Shown here piece by piece: positions 39,794-52,809 of a DNA stretch of 64,000 nucleotides (the first letter of the stretch is position 1; each line of letters opens with the position of its first letter). The notes under the pieces are model-generated. The model was not told where the DNA came from. It did no database searches and worked only from the letters and a program-made list of their open reading frames with translations. This stretch comes from Actinomycetales bacterium Actino_02. GTDB taxonomy: Bacteria > Actinomycetota > Actinomycetes > Propionibacteriales > Propionibacteriaceae. Position numbers and translations under genes: made by a program. Location of the stretch: NCBI GenBank assembly GCA_001603275.1, contig LUYM01000023.1, forward strand, positions 124,001 through 188,000. Direction: 5' to 3'.

Positions 39794-40020
39794 TGGGCAA
39801 GCGGCTGTTCTGGCTGGCCGTCGGGGTCGGCGTGACCGCTGTCGTCGTGCTGAAGGGCCGCGAGTTGTACGAGCGGTTCACCCCGAAGGGGGTCGTTGAG
39901 CAGATCGAACGGACCCGTAGCGGATTGTTCGAATGGGCTGGGGAGTTCCTGGCCACCATGGGAGAGGCCATGGACGAGCGGGAAGAGGAGTTGCGAGACG
40001 CTCTCGGCCTGGACGAGTGA
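39793..40020 (+). CDS. small membrane-anchored protein
   Basis: A 75-residue protein with an N-terminal helix (LFWLAVGVGVTAVVVLKG) followed by a short charged helical tail rich in glutamate (EAMDEREEELRDALGLDE). I do not recognise a named family with certainty. Similar small ORFs accompany DUF948 genes upstream of alaS in actinobacteria. GTG at 39790 in frame is an alternative start, but the ATG at 39793 overlapping the previous stop is preferred. Confidence 0.75.
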   Translation: MGKRLFWLAVGVGVTAVVVLKGRELYERFTPKGVVEQIERTRSGLFEWAGEFLATMGEAMDEREEELRDALGLDE

Positions 40021-40082
40021 AGGCTGATCTCGTCCAGGAGACACCGACCGCATCCGCAACCAACAACTAAGGAACTATCGCT

Positions 40083-42731
40083 ATGCAAACCGCCGAAATC
40101 CGGCGTCGATTCATCGACTACTTCGCGGCCCGGGGTCACACCATCGTGCCGTCCACCCCGCTGGTCTACAACGACCCCACCCTGCTGTTCGTCAACGCCG
40201 GCATGGTCCCGTTCAAGCCGTACTTCACCGGCGCCGAGGACGCTCCGTACAAGCGCGCGGTGAGCGTGCAGAAGTGCGTCCGAACCCTCGACATCGAGGA
40301 GGTCGGCAAGACCACTCGGCACGGCACGTTCTTCCAGATGAACGGCAACTTCTCCTTCGGCGACTACTTCAAGGCCGAGGCTATCGAGTTCGCCTGGGAA
40401 CTGGTCACCGGCAGTCAGGCCGACGGCTTCCTGGGCTTCGACCCGGACAAGGTGTGGGTCACCGCGTACTACGACGACGACGAGGCTGCCGCGCTGTGGC
40501 GCGGGGTCGGCGTCCCGGACGCGCACATTCAGCGCCGCGGCCTGAAGGACAACTACTGGCACATGGGGATCCCCGGCCCGGGCGGTCCGTGCAGCGAGAT
40601 CTACATCGACCGAGGCCCCGAGTTCGGCCCCGACGGTGGCCCGGAGGCCGATGAGGACCGCTTCCTGGAAATCTGGAATCTGGTCTTCCAGACCGAGGAG
40701 CTGTCCGCGGTTCGCGCCAAGGACGACTTCGACGTGCGCGGCCCGCTGCCGAGCAAGAACATCGACACCGGCATGGGTCTGGAGCGCACCGCCTACCTGC
40801 TGCAGGGCGTGGCGAACATGTACGAGATCGACGAAATCTTCCCGGTGATCACCAAGGCCGCCGAGCTCGCCGGCACGCAGTACGGCAAGAACGCCCAAGA
40901 TGACGTCCGGCTTCGGGTGGTCGGCGATCACGTGCGCTCGGCCCTGATGCTGATGACCGACGGAGTCACCCCCGGCAACGAGGCGCGCGGCTACGTGCTG
41001 CGTCGGCTGCTGCGGCGCAGTATCCGCTCGATGCGCCTGCTGGGTGTCAACGACCCGGTGCTGCCCGAGTTGCTGCCGGTCAGCCGCGACCTGATGGCCG
41101 CCTCGTACTCCGAGGTGCCCGATCAGTGGGTGCGGACCAGCCAGGTGGCCTACGCAGAAGAGGAGGCGTTCCGGCGCACCCTGGCTGCCGGCACCCAGAT
41201 CTTCGACCTGGCCGCTGGTCAGGCGCGCTCCGAGCAGTCGGGGACGCTGAGCGGGGCCCAGGTCTTCCAGCTGCACGACACCTACGGCTTCCCGTTCGAC
41301 CTGACCCTGGAGATGGCCGCCGAGCAAGGTCTCAATGTGGACGCCGAAGGCTTCCGCACCCTGATGACCGAGCAGCGTGAGCGGGCCAAGGCCGACGCCA
41401 AGGCCAAGAAGGGTGCCACCGTGGCATCCGAGGCCTACCGAAGCCTGCGGGCCTCCGGCGAGGTGCCCTTCCTGGGCTTCACCGACCTCAAAGCCGAGAC
41501 CAAGGTTCGCGGCATCATCGCCGACGGCCAGCTGGTCGACCGGGCTCAGCCGGGCTCGGTGGTGGAGGTCGTCCTTGAGGAGACTCCGTTCTACGCCGAG
41601 GCCGGCGGCCAGGACGCCGACTCCGGCCTGATCACTGGCGATGGGCTCAGCCTTGAGGTGCTGGATGTCCAGCGTCCGGTGCAGGGCCTGGTCGTTCACA
41701 AGGTACGCATCGACGATGGCGAGCTGGCCACCGGTGCGTCCGTGCTGGCTGCGGTGGACGCTGTCGCGCGCCATGCGGCCTGCCAGGCGCATACGGCCAC
41801 CCACATTGTGAATGCGGCGCTGCGGCAGTTGCTGGGCCAGGGCACCCATCAGGCCGGCTCGTACAACAAGCCGGGCTACCTGCGCTTCGACTTCAATGCC
41901 ACCTCGGGGCTCAGCCACGACCTGCAGCAGGAGCTGGAAGGCGTGGCCAACGAGGCGATTCGCGCCGACTACCCGGTTACGGCCACCGAGATGCCGCTGG
42001 ATCAGGCGAAGGCGCTGGGCGCCCAGGCCATGTTCGGCGAGAAGTACGGCGATGTGGTGCGGATGGTCGAGCTGGCCGGGCCGTGGTCGCGAGAGCTGTG
42101 CGGTGGCACCCATGTCGAGCGCACGGCGCAGATCGGTCTGCTCAGCCTGATCGGCGAGTCCTCGGTGGGCTCGGGCCTGCGCCGCGTCGAAGCCTTTGTG
42201 GCTGCGGACGCGTTCGCCGACCTGGCCAAGGAACGGGCGCTGGTTTCCGGGCTCGCCGAGCTGCTGAAGGTCCAGCCCGATCAGCTCACCGAGCGGGTCG
42301 GCAAGCTGATCGCTCAGGTCAAGGCCGCCGAGAAGGAGATCGCGGCCATGCGCAGCCGCGAAGTGCTGTCGCAGGTGCCCACTCTGGTGGCCGGTGCTAC
42401 CGCCGTGGGCGAGTACCGGCTGGTCGCCAAGGAACTGCCCGGACTGGGTGGGGAGGATCTGCGGACCCTGGCCACTGAGGTGCGGGCAAGCTTCGGTGGC
42501 GCAGCCGGCGTCGTGGCCCTGATCGGTGGCGCCGACAAGCCGGTGGTCACCGTGGCCACCACCGAGGCAGCGCGGGCCCTCGGGGCCAAGGCGGGTGCAC
42601 TGGTGAGCATCGGTGCCGCGGCCCTGGGTGGTCGAGGCGGCGGCCGGGACGACCTGGCGCAAGGCGGTGGCTCGGACGCCTCTGCTGCGCCGGCCGCGCT
42701 GGCTGCCATCGGCAAGGCGCTGGCAGGCTGA
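40083..42731 (+). CDS. alaS: alanyl-tRNA synthetase
   Basis: Class II synthetase (882 aa, full length) with editing. The catalytic core starts with EIRRRFIDYFAARGHTIVPS; LFVNAGMVPFKPYF and CVRTLDIEEVGKTTRHGTFFQM are family-typical. The editing domain has the zinc ligands HTATH (about residue 576) and CGGTH (about 675). The C-terminal part is a coiled coil and DHHA1 domain ending in GGRGGGRDDLAQGGG. The 62-base gap before the ATG has no clear -10; TAAGGAA lies near the start as a weak ribosome site. A 1045-residue minus-strand frame over it is a shadow. Confidence 0.97.
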   Translation: MQTAEIRRRFIDYFAARGHTIVPSTPLVYNDPTLLFVNAGMVPFKPYFTGAEDAPYKRAVSVQKCVRTLDIEEVGKTTRHGTFFQMNGNFSFGDYFKAEAIEFAWELVTGSQADGFLGFDPDKVWVTAYYDDDEAAALWRGVGVPDAHIQRRGLKDNYWHMGIPGPGGPCSEIYIDRGPEFGPDGGPEADEDRFLEIWNLVFQTEELSAVRAKDDFDVRGPLPSKNIDTGMGLERTAYLLQGVANMYEIDEIFPVITKAAELAGTQYGKNAQDDVRLRVVGDHVRSALMLMTDGVTPGNEARGYVLRRLLRRSIRSMRLLGVNDPVLPELLPVSRDLMAASYSEVPDQWVRTSQVAYAEEEAFRRTLAAGTQIFDLAAGQARSEQSGTLSGAQVFQLHDTYGFPFDLTLEMAAEQGLNVDAEGFRTLMTEQRERAKADAKAKKGATVASEAYRSLRASGEVPFLGFTDLKAETKVRGIIADGQLVDRAQPGSVVEVVLEETPFYAEAGGQDADSGLITGDGLSLEVLDVQRPVQGLVVHKVRIDDGELATGASVLAAVDAVARHAACQAHTATHIVNAALRQLLGQGTHQAGSYNKPGYLRFDFNATSGLSHDLQQELEGVANEAIRADYPVTATEMPLDQAKALGAQAMFGEKYGDVVRMVELAGPWSRELCGGTHVERTAQIGLLSLIGESSVGSGLRRVEAFVAADAFADLAKERALVSGLAELLKVQPDQLTERVGKLIAQVKAAEKEIAAMRSREVLSQVPTLVAGATAVGEYRLVAKELPGLGGEDLRTLATEVRASFGGAAGVVALIGGADKPVVTVATTEAARALGAKAGALVSIGAAALGGRGGGRDDLAQGGGSDASAAPAALAAIGKALAG

Positions 42732-42737
42732 TCCGGA

Positions 42738-43217
42738 GTGCGGTCCGGCGTGCGATTGGCCCTCGACTGGGGGCGGGCCAGGATCGGGGTGGCGGCCAGC
42801 GACCCCGAGGCGATCATGGCCTTTCCGGTGGAGACCGTCGCAGCCGTGCCCGATCCGTGGCCCCGGCTGGTTGAGCTCGTCACGCACTACCGTCCGATTG
42901 AGATCGTCCTGGGCCTGCCTCGCAATCTGGCCGGGCTCGAGGGTCCGGCCGCCATTGCCATCCGCGAGGTGTCACTGCAGCTCGCCGCGCTCGTGCCAGG
43001 CGTGCCGATCCGGCTGCTGGATGAGAGACTGACCACGGTGACGGCATCTCGTCAGCTGACCGGCGCGGGTCGCAACACCCGGCGCCAGCGGTCGGTGATC
43101 GACCAGGCCGCCGCCGTAGCACTGTTGGAGGAGGCTCTGCGTTCGGAGCGGCTCACCGGAATCGCTCCGGGGGAGCTGGTCGAACCCAGTACAGCAGGAG
43201 AGGACGACGCCCAATGA
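42738..43217 (+). CDS. ruvX: RuvX/YqgF family putative Holliday junction resolvase
   Basis: RNase H-fold nuclease family protein (159 aa). The first catalytic aspartate is in LALDWGRARIGVAASD; the second acidic pair lies in IEIVLGLPRNLAG and the C-terminal DQAAAVALLEEAL. RLLDERLTTVTA is a hallmark segment. YqgF proteins have also been linked to rRNA processing, so the recombination role is not certain. GTG start six bases after alaS; stop overlaps mltG (ATGA). Confidence 0.93.
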   Translation: MRSGVRLALDWGRARIGVAASDPEAIMAFPVETVAAVPDPWPRLVELVTHYRPIEIVLGLPRNLAGLEGPAAIAIREVSLQLAALVPGVPIRLLDERLTTVTASRQLTGAGRNTRRQRSVIDQAAAVALLEEALRSERLTGIAPGELVEPSTAGEDDAQ

Positions 43218-44380
43218 GCGACCGGAACCCGGGTCGGATCAAGGACCCCGAAACGGGTCAGCTCGACCCCAAGGAGATCTGGTACAAGGTGCGCTCCGCC
43301 TTCGCGGTGCTGCTCTCCTTGGCGGTGCTGGTTGCCGGCGGCTGGCTGGTCTATGGCAAGGCCCAGGAGGCTTGGCAGTCCTTCCAGACGTCCGAGGACT
43401 ACGAGGGTGTCGGCGTTGACCCGGTGGTGGTGACGATTCCGGCCGGAGCCACTTTGTCTCAGATCTCCGACATTCTGGTCGAGGACAAGGTGGTGAAGAC
43501 GGCGAAGGCCTTCGACAAAGAGGCGGCCGCCAACGAGCAGTCCACCAAGATCCAGCCCGGCAAGTACAACCTGCTCACCCAGCTGCCTGCCCGGACCGCG
43601 TTGGCCATGCTGCTGGACAAGAAGAACATGGTGCGCAATTGGATGACTCTCGCCGAGGGCAAGTGGGTCTCCCAGCAGGTGGGTACCTTGACCAAGGCGA
43701 CCGGTCTGCCGAAGTCCGACTTCGAGGCGGCCATCAAGAACTGGAAGTCACTCGGCCTGCCGAAGTGGGCCAAGAACGGTCTGGAGGGCTTCCTGTTCCC
43801 CGACACCTACGATGTGCCGGACAAGCCGACGGCGACCTCGGTGCTGAAGATGGCCACCAAGAAGTTCAACTCGGTGGCCAACGACCTGGATCTGGTCAAC
43901 AGCGCAAAGAGCGTGGGCCTGACTCCCTATGAGGTCGTGGTGATGGCCAGCATCATCGACAAGGAGGCCGGCCCCAACGACGAGGATCGGGCCAAGATCG
44001 CCCGGGTCTTCTTCAACCGGCTCGACCCCAAGCTGTGGCCGCTGGGCAAGCTGCAGTCGGATGCGACCGTGGCCTATGCCAACAAGGTCACCGGCCGGGT
44101 CGCGACGACCGACACCGAACGGGCCCTGAAGTCGCCGTACAACACCTACTACGTGAAGGGCCTGCCGGCCGGTCCGATCACCTCCCCGTCGAAGAAGGCA
44201 CTGGACGCCGTGCTGCACCCGGCCGACGGCAAGTGGCTCTACTTCATGGTGGTCAATCTCGACACCGGCGAAACGGTCTTCTCCAATGACCGCAACGGCC
44301 AGAAGGCCGCCGGTCAGCAGTACCAGGCGTGGTGCATGGCCTCGCAGGCCAACCGCGACAAGTGCAACGGCAAGAAGTGA
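43214..44380 (+). CDS. mltG: endolytic murein transglycosylase MltG
   Basis: Cell-wall enzyme (388 aa) that cleaves nascent glycan strands and sets their length. A short cytoplasmic N-terminus, one transmembrane helix (about 28-48: AFAVLLSLAVLVAGGWLVYG), a LysM-like small domain (VTIPAGATLSQISDILVEDKVV), then the YceG catalytic domain with MASIIDKEAG, where most relatives read ASIVEKE; the second glutamate, which I take as the conserved one, is retained. LQSDATVAYA and YNTYYVKGLPAGPI are further family marks. Confidence 0.94.
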   Translation: MSDRNPGRIKDPETGQLDPKEIWYKVRSAFAVLLSLAVLVAGGWLVYGKAQEAWQSFQTSEDYEGVGVDPVVVTIPAGATLSQISDILVEDKVVKTAKAFDKEAAANEQSTKIQPGKYNLLTQLPARTALAMLLDKKNMVRNWMTLAEGKWVSQQVGTLTKATGLPKSDFEAAIKNWKSLGLPKWAKNGLEGFLFPDTYDVPDKPTATSVLKMATKKFNSVANDLDLVNSAKSVGLTPYEVVVMASIIDKEAGPNDEDRAKIARVFFNRLDPKLWPLGKLQSDATVAYANKVTGRVATTDTERALKSPYNTYYVKGLPAGPITSPSKKALDAVLHPADGKWLYFMVVNLDTGETVFSNDRNGQKAAGQQYQAWCMASQANRDKCNGKK

Positions 44381-44392
44381 CGGATTGAACTG

Positions 44393-45580
44393 ATGCTGCG
44401 TTACCTGACTGCAGGGGAGTCTCACGGGCGGGCGCTGGTCGCCACCATCGAAGGACTGCCCTCCCACCTGCTGCTGAGTTCCGCGGACGTGTCCGCGGCG
44501 CTGGCCCGACGCCGACTGGGCACCGGTCGCGGCGCCCGGATGAAGTTCGAGGCTGACGAGGTGACCTTGCTGACCGGCGTCCGGCATGGCGAGACCCTGG
44601 GTTCGCCGATCGCCATCATGGTCGGCAACTCGGAGTGGCCGAAGTGGGATGTTGTCATGTCACCCGACTCGGTGGACGAGGCAGAGCTGGAGCCCCTGGC
44701 GCGCAATGCGGCGCTGACTCGTCCGCGTCCCGGACATGCCGACCTTCCCGGCATGCAGAAGTACGACTGGGATGAGGCTCGTCCGATCCTTGAGCGGGCC
44801 TCCGCCCGGGAGACTGCGGCGCGAGTGGCGCTGGGCGCCGTCGCCAAGGCCTACTTGGAGCAAGCCTTCGGGATCACGGTGATCAGCCATGTGGTGCGGA
44901 TCGGCTCGGTGGCCTGCACGGTGAGCGAGTTGCCGACCGCGGCTGATCTGGCCCGAATCGACGCCGACCCGGTGCGGTGCGCCGATCAGGCGACCAGTGT
45001 GGCCATGCAGGCTGAAATTGAGGCCGCCAAGGCTGCCGGGGACACTCTGGGTGGGGTGGTCGAGGTGCTGGCCTTCGACGTTCCGCCGGGCTTGGGCTCC
45101 CACATCGCCGGTGATCGGCGATTGGACGCCAAGCTGGCCGGAGCCCTGATGGGCATTCAGGCGATCAAGGGCGTGGAGGTCGGTGACGGGTTCGCGCTGG
45201 CTGGCGTCCGCGGCAGCCAGGCCCATGACGAGATCTTCCCGGGCGCCACGGGGCCACGACGGGACACTAATCGCTCCGGAGGCACCGAGGGCGGGATGAG
45301 CAATGGTGAGGTGTTGCGGGTGCGGGCGGCCATGAAGCCGATCGCCACGGTACCGCGTGCCCTGGCCACCATCGACGTCGCGACGGGCGAAGCTGCCTCA
45401 GCCCACCATCAGCGCTCGGATGTCTGCGCGGTACCCGCGGCCGGCGTCGTGGCCGAGGCCATGGTGGCTTTGGTGCTGGCAGAAGCTGCCAACGATAAGT
45501 TCGGCGGCGACTCACTGACCGAAGTTCGAGCCAACTTCCAGCACTACCTCAAGCGGCTGGCTGAACGGCGTCTGGATTGA
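44393..45580 (+). CDS. aroC: chorismate synthase
   Basis: FMN-dependent lyase (395 aa) making chorismate from EPSP. Diagnostic segments: [23 protein letters not shown] at the start, [30 protein letters not shown], and the C-terminal [25 protein letters not shown]. First of aroC-aroK-aroB. Its TGA stop overlaps a TTG start of aroK (TTGA). Confidence 0.97.
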   Translation: MLRYLTAGESHGRALVATIEGLPSHLLLSSADVSAALARRRLGTGRGARMKFEADEVTLLTGVRHGETLGSPIAIMVGNSEWPKWDVVMSPDSVDEAELEPLARNAALTRPRPGHADLPGMQKYDWDEARPILERASARETAARVALGAVAKAYLEQAFGITVISHVVRIGSVACTVSELPTAADLARIDADPVRCADQATSVAMQAEIEAAKAAGDTLGGVVEVLAFDVPPGLGSHIAGDRRLDAKLAGALMGIQAIKGVEVGDGFALAGVRGSQAHDEIFPGATGPRRDTNRSGGTEGGMSNGEVLRVRAAMKPIATVPRALATIDVATGEAASAHHQRSDVCAVPAAGVVAEAMVALVLAEAANDKFGGDSLTEVRANFQHYLKRLAERRLD

Positions 45581-46084
45581 GTGGTCCGGAGTTGGTCCTG
45601 GTCGGCGCCCCCGGCGTCGGCAAGTCGACCGTGGGCGCCCTGCTGGCCGCCGAGCTTGGGGTACCCCTGGTCGAGGTCGATGAGCTCGTCGAGGCGGAGC
45701 TCGGCTGCTCGGCAGAGGAGGCCTACGCCAGCACCGGGAGCCCGCCGCTATGGCGACGCCGAGGTACGGCTCAGCCTGCAGGCGCTGGCTGGTCCTGGGA
45801 TCGTGGTGCTGGGCGGAAGCGCCGTGGAGTCGGAGTTGGTGCGCAATGCCTTGCGAGGCCGAAAGGTCGTCTGGCTAGAGGCTTCGGTGGTAGCGATAAC
45901 GCGGCGACTAGGCATGAATTCACTGGGACTGGAAACTCTGATCGCCATCCGGAACCGACTGGACGCGATGCTGCAACAACGTGCAATCTGGTACCGCGAC
46001 GTGGCCACGATGTGCCTGGCCACCGACCGGCTGGACGCAGCGGACGTGGCTCGAACGATTCTGATCGACGAGGAGCACGTATGA
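45577..46084 (+). pseudogene. aroK: shikimate kinase split by a one-base frameshift
   Basis: The N-terminal third is in the frame of the TTG at 45577, with Walker A GAPGVGKSTVGALLA and VEVDELVEAELG. The rest is one frame over: YGDAEVRLSLQALAGPGIVVLGGSAV through QQRAIWYRDVATM to the stop at 46082-46084, which overlaps aroB (ATGA). The frames cross near 45741-45752 in CCCGCCGC; removing one base restores a 168-residue protein, the normal size. By hand alignment to the M. tuberculosis enzyme, D34 and R136 are kept, but R58 becomes G, the GGG loop is GGS, and the lid R117 region (RPLL) is GLET. It may be a real pseudogene, a divergent kinase with a sequencing error, or a frameshifted product. Confidence 0.75.
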
Positions 46085-47160
46085 GCTGGGATCCGATCAA
46101 TGTCTCCGCCGAGCACCCTTACCCGGTGCTCGTCTGCCACGGGAACTTGCGGCTGCTGCCGGAGTTCCTGGACGGCATCGACAAGGTCGCGATCATCCAC
46201 GCTGAGAACCTGAGTGACCGGGCTCGCCAGGTGGCTTTCGAACTCACCCAGCAGGTCACCTTCATTCCGGTTCCCGGTTCCGAGTCGGCAAAGACCGCCA
46301 CCGTGCTGGCCCAGTGCTGGGAGGCCTTGGCCGAGGCCGGCATCACCCGCTCCGACGCAGTGATCGGGCTGGGCGGCGGATCCACCACCGACCTGGCTGG
46401 CTTCGCGGCGGCCACCTGGCTGCGCGGGGTGCGCTACATCGCCATGCCGACCTCGCTGCTGGCCATGGTGGACGCGGCTGTGGGTGGCAAGACCGGCATC
46501 AACCTGCCGGCAGGCAAGAACCTGGTCGGCAACTTCTTCGAGCCCTTCGCCGTACTGTGCGACCTGGACTTCCTGGTGACCCTGCCGCAGAGCGAGCTGC
46601 ACGGAGGGATGGCCGAAGTGCTCAAGGCCGGGTTTGTCTCCGATCCGCGGATCCTGGATGAGTTCGAGGCCGATCCGGCCGAGGCCTTGCGAGCCGGCAG
46701 CGACCTGCAAGCGCGGCTGGTCCGGCTGGCCGTCGAGGTGAAGGCCCAGGTAGTCAGCGCCGACCTCCGCGAGCGGACCTCGGAGGGTTCGGACATCGGC
46801 CGCGAGTTGCTCAACTACGGCCACACCCTCGGCCACGCGATCGAGCGCTACGAGCGGTTCACCTGGCGGCATGGGGAAGCGATCTCGGTGGGGATGGTCT
46901 TCGCCGCCGAGCTCGCTCATCGCCAAGGGATGATCGACGACGAACTGCTGGCTCGGCACCGCAGGGTGCTGACCCTGGCTGGGTTGCCGATCAGCCACCA
47001 TGGCGAGTGGTCCGGGCTGCGCGAGGCCATGAACCTGGACAAGAAGACCCGGGGTGCCAACCTGCGGTTCATTCTGCTGACCGGATTGGCCAAGGCGCGC
47101 GTCTGCGTCGACCCGGACGAGCAGCTTCTGGCCGACGCCTACGCGGCGCTCGTCGACTGA
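46081..47160 (+). CDS. aroB: 3-dehydroquinate synthase
   Basis: NAD- and metal-dependent enzyme (359 aa) of the shikimate pathway. NAD-binding GLGGGSTTDLAGFAAATWLRG; substrate and metal site VDAAVGGKTGINLPAGKNLVG; metal-binding histidines in NYGHTLGHAIE and WRHGEAISVGM. The frame runs open upstream into the first part of aroK, giving an apparent 527-residue fusion, but normal AroB begins near the ATG at 46081, which overlaps the aroK stop. Confidence 0.96.
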   Translation: MSWDPINVSAEHPYPVLVCHGNLRLLPEFLDGIDKVAIIHAENLSDRARQVAFELTQQVTFIPVPGSESAKTATVLAQCWEALAEAGITRSDAVIGLGGGSTTDLAGFAAATWLRGVRYIAMPTSLLAMVDAAVGGKTGINLPAGKNLVGNFFEPFAVLCDLDFLVTLPQSELHGGMAEVLKAGFVSDPRILDEFEADPAEALRAGSDLQARLVRLAVEVKAQVVSADLRERTSEGSDIGRELLNYGHTLGHAIERYERFTWRHGEAISVGMVFAAELAHRQGMIDDELLARHRRVLTLAGLPISHHGEWSGLREAMNLDKKTRGANLRFILLTGLAKARVCVDPDEQLLADAYAALVD

Positions 47161-47198
47161 GCCGCCGGCGCGGTTCGCGGCGGCGGGCCAAGGACCGC

Positions 47199-47204
47199 TA
47201 GACT
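47199..47204 (+). promoter_or_regulatory. -10 hexamer of efp
   Basis: TAGACT in the 86-base gap after aroB predicts a 36-base leader before the GTG of efp with a GAAAGCGGG ribosome site. Confidence 0.45.
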
Positions 47205-47246
47205 GAGCGGTCGCGATTTCACTTAGCAACCGAAAGCGGGCTCTCA

Positions 47247-47810
47247 GTGCCAACGGCATCCACCAATGATCTGAAGAACGGCATGGTCCTCGACCTCGAA
47301 GGCCAGCTGTGGACCGTCATCTGGTTCCAGCACCACAAGCCCGGCAAGGGCAACACCGTCGTACGCTCGAAGCTCAAGCACGTGCTCAGCGGCAAGGTCG
47401 TCGATCGGACCTTCAACTCCGACACCAAGGTGGAGACCGCCAGCGTCGATCGCCGCGAGATGCAATACCTGTACCACGACGGCGAGAACTTCGTGTTCAT
47501 GGACACCGACACCTACGACCAGCTGAACATCAGCGACGAGGTCGTCGGCGACGCCAAGAACTATCTGCTGGAGAATGGCACCGCTACCGTCGCCCTGCAC
47601 GAGGGCAACCCGCTGTTCCTCGATCTGCCGACCTCGGTCGAGCTCGAGGTCACCTACACCGAGCCGGGCCTGCAGGGCGACCGCTCCACCGGTGGCACCA
47701 AGCCGGCCACCGTCGAGACCGGCCTGCAGATTCAGGTGCCGCTGTTCATCACGACCGGCGAGCGGGTCAAGGTGGACACTCGCGACGGCAGCTACCTCGG
47801 TCGGGTCTGA
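47247..47810 (+). CDS. efp: translation elongation factor P
   Basis: Three-domain tRNA-mimic (187 aa) that rescues ribosomes stalled at polyproline. The tip loop of domain I reads HKPGKGNT, where the lysine is the residue modified in many bacteria; no modification genes are nearby. Domain II/III segments [21 protein letters not shown] and the closing [10 protein letters not shown] are typical. It starts a unit with nusB, separated by two bases. Confidence 0.96.
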   Translation: MPTASTNDLKNGMVLDLEGQLWTVIWFQHHKPGKGNTVVRSKLKHVLSGKVVDRTFNSDTKVETASVDRREMQYLYHDGENFVFMDTDTYDQLNISDEVVGDAKNYLLENGTATVALHEGNPLFLDLPTSVELEVTYTEPGLQGDRSTGGTKPATVETGLQIQVPLFITTGERVKVDTRDGSYLGRV

Positions 47811-47812
47811 GC

Positions 47813-48250
47813 GTGGCCGAGGCTGCCGCCACCAAACGCGGCACCACTCGGACCAAGGCTCGTAAGCGAGCGCTGGACATCCTTTTCGAGGCGGATCTGC
47901 GCGAGCTTCCGGCGACCACGATCCTGGCCGATCACACCCAGTGGGCCGACCCGGCGGTGCGTCCGTTCACCGCCGAGTTGGTGACCGGCGTTGCCAACTC
48001 CGTGTCCGCATTGGACGCGGAGCTGGCCAAGTACCTTCCGGACGGCTGGAGCGTGGACCGCATGCCGCGGGTCGACCGGAACCTTGCCCGACTTGCCGCC
48101 TTCGAGATTCTGCACACCCAGATCGACCCAGCGATCGTGCTGGCCGAGTGCATGACCCTGGCCACTGAGCTCTCCACCGACGATTCGCCCGCCTTCCTGA
48201 ACGGGGTCCTGGGCGCATTGGTACGCAGCACGCGTCCGGAGAGCGAGTAG
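47813..48250 (+). CDS. nusB: transcription antitermination factor NusB
   Basis: Small helical protein (145 aa) that binds boxA RNA with S10 during rRNA transcription. Family features: a basic N-terminus (TKARKRALDILFEADLRE), the conserved WSVDRMPRVDRNLARLAAFEIL, and the C-terminal DDSPAFLNGVLGAL. The frame is open far upstream, but GTG at 47813, right after the efp stop, gives the normal length. Confidence 0.95.
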   Translation: MAEAAATKRGTTRTKARKRALDILFEADLRELPATTILADHTQWADPAVRPFTAELVTGVANSVSALDAELAKYLPDGWSVDRMPRVDRNLARLAAFEILHTQIDPAIVLAECMTLATELSTDDSPAFLNGVLGALVRSTRPESE

Positions 48251-48278
48251 CGTCACCGGTTGCACCGGAACCTTTTGC

Positions 48279-48284
48279 TAGTCT
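48279..48284 (+). promoter_or_regulatory. -10 hexamer of carAB-pyrDF
   Basis: TAGTCT between nusB and carA predicts a leader of about 20 bases with an AGAGGA ribosome site. It is too short for a PyrR-type attenuator, and no pyrR or pyrB is in the window. Confidence 0.45.
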
Positions 48285-48310
48285 CGATCCGGTCAACAAA
48301 GAGGACGTTT

Positions 48311-49473
48311 ATGCCCGACAGCCTGTTCCCTGCCCAGCACACCCCAGCGTTACTGGTTTTGGAGGACGGCCGTTGGTTCCGAGGGGCGTCCTTCGGCGCC
48401 CAAGGTGAAACCTTCGGCGAGGCGGTGTTCTCCACCGGCATGTCCGGCTACCAGGAGACACTCACTGATCCCAGCTACCACCGCCAGGTGGTGATCGCCA
48501 CGGCGCCCCATATCGGCAACACCGGATGGAATGACGAGGACAGCGAGTCCGACAAGATCTGGGTGGCCGGCTACGTCGTCCGCGATCTGTCCCGGATGCG
48601 CTCGAACTGGCGCTCCAACCGCTCGCTGGACGAGGAGTTGCGCCGCCAAGGCATCGTCGGCGTTGCGGAAGTCGATACCCGGGCGCTGACCCGGCATCTG
48701 CGCGATCACGGTGCCATGCGGGTCGGCATCTCCACGATCGAGCTCGATCCGCAGCGGTTGCTGGCCAAGGTGCTGGCTTCGCCAGGGATGGCCGGAGCGA
48801 ACCTGGTGGCCGATGTCACCGTGACCGAGCCGGAGGTCACCGCAGCGATCGGGGCCAAGCGATTCATGGTGGCGGCCATCGACCTCGGCATCAAGGACAT
48901 GACGCCGCACCGGATGGCGGAGCGGGGGATCGAGGTCCACCTGCTGCCGGCCACGGCCACCATCGACCAGATCAAGGAGCTCGGCCCCGACGGCGTGTTC
49001 TTCTCCAACGGCCCCGGCGACCCGGCCACGGCGGACCAGGAGACCAGGCTGCTCACCCAGGTGCTGGATGCCCGGTTGCCCTTCTTCGGGATCTGCTTCG
49101 GCAATCAGATCTTCGGCCGAGCCTTGGGATTTGGGACCTACAAGCTCAAATACGGGCACCGAGGGATCAACCAGCCGGTGATGGATCTGACCACCCGCAA
49201 GGTGGAGGTCACCGCACACAACCACGGTTTCGCGGTGGACGCCCCCAAGGACCTCGGCGTGGCCACCCCCTGGGGCGAGGCGCGGGTCTCCCACATCAAC
49301 CTCAATGACGGGGTCGTGGAGGGGCTGGAGTTGCGCGGCGCCGGCCAGCAGCTGCGTGGGTTCTCCGTGCAATACCACCCGGAGGCGGCAGCCGGGCCAC
49401 ATGATGCCGCCTACCTGTTCGACCGCTTCGTCGAGATGATGGCGGCCAATCGCGAGTCGGAGGGACGCGCCTG

Positions 49474-49474
<1 letters not shown>
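48311..49474 (+). CDS. carA: carbamoyl-phosphate synthase small subunit
   Basis: Glutaminase subunit (387 aa) supplying ammonia to CarB for arginine and pyrimidine synthesis. The N-terminal domain has [16 protein letters not shown] and [17 protein letters not shown]. The amidotransferase domain has the catalytic cysteine in [19 protein letters not shown] being the form I associate with actinobacteria in place of LGH, and the His-Glu pair in [13 protein letters not shown]. The start is the ATG at 48311 after AGAGGA; the longer frame to 48260 adds unrelated residues. TGATG overlap with carB. Confidence 0.96.

Positions 49475-52805
<3,331 letters not shown>

Positions 52806-52809
<4 letters not shown>

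Noticed and set aside
39750-42887. 1045-residue minus-strand frame over alaS
   Set aside because: Shadow of alaS and the small genes before it; no family resemblance.
43921-43990. MltG reading ASIIDKEAG in place of the usual ASIVEKE, as a dead active site
   Set aside because: The second glutamate, which I take as the conserved one among actinobacterial relatives, is still present, so loss of activity cannot be claimed.
45577-47160. 527-residue frame reading as a fusion of aroK and aroB
   Set aside because: The middle part (about residues 57-168) has no family resemblance and corresponds to the second half of aroK read out of frame. AroB has its own start at 46081 overlapping the aroK stop.
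48260-48311. Longer carA from a TTG at 48260
   Set aside because: The extra 17 residues lie over the promoter region and do not resemble CarA; the ATG at 48311 has an AGAGGA ribosome site.
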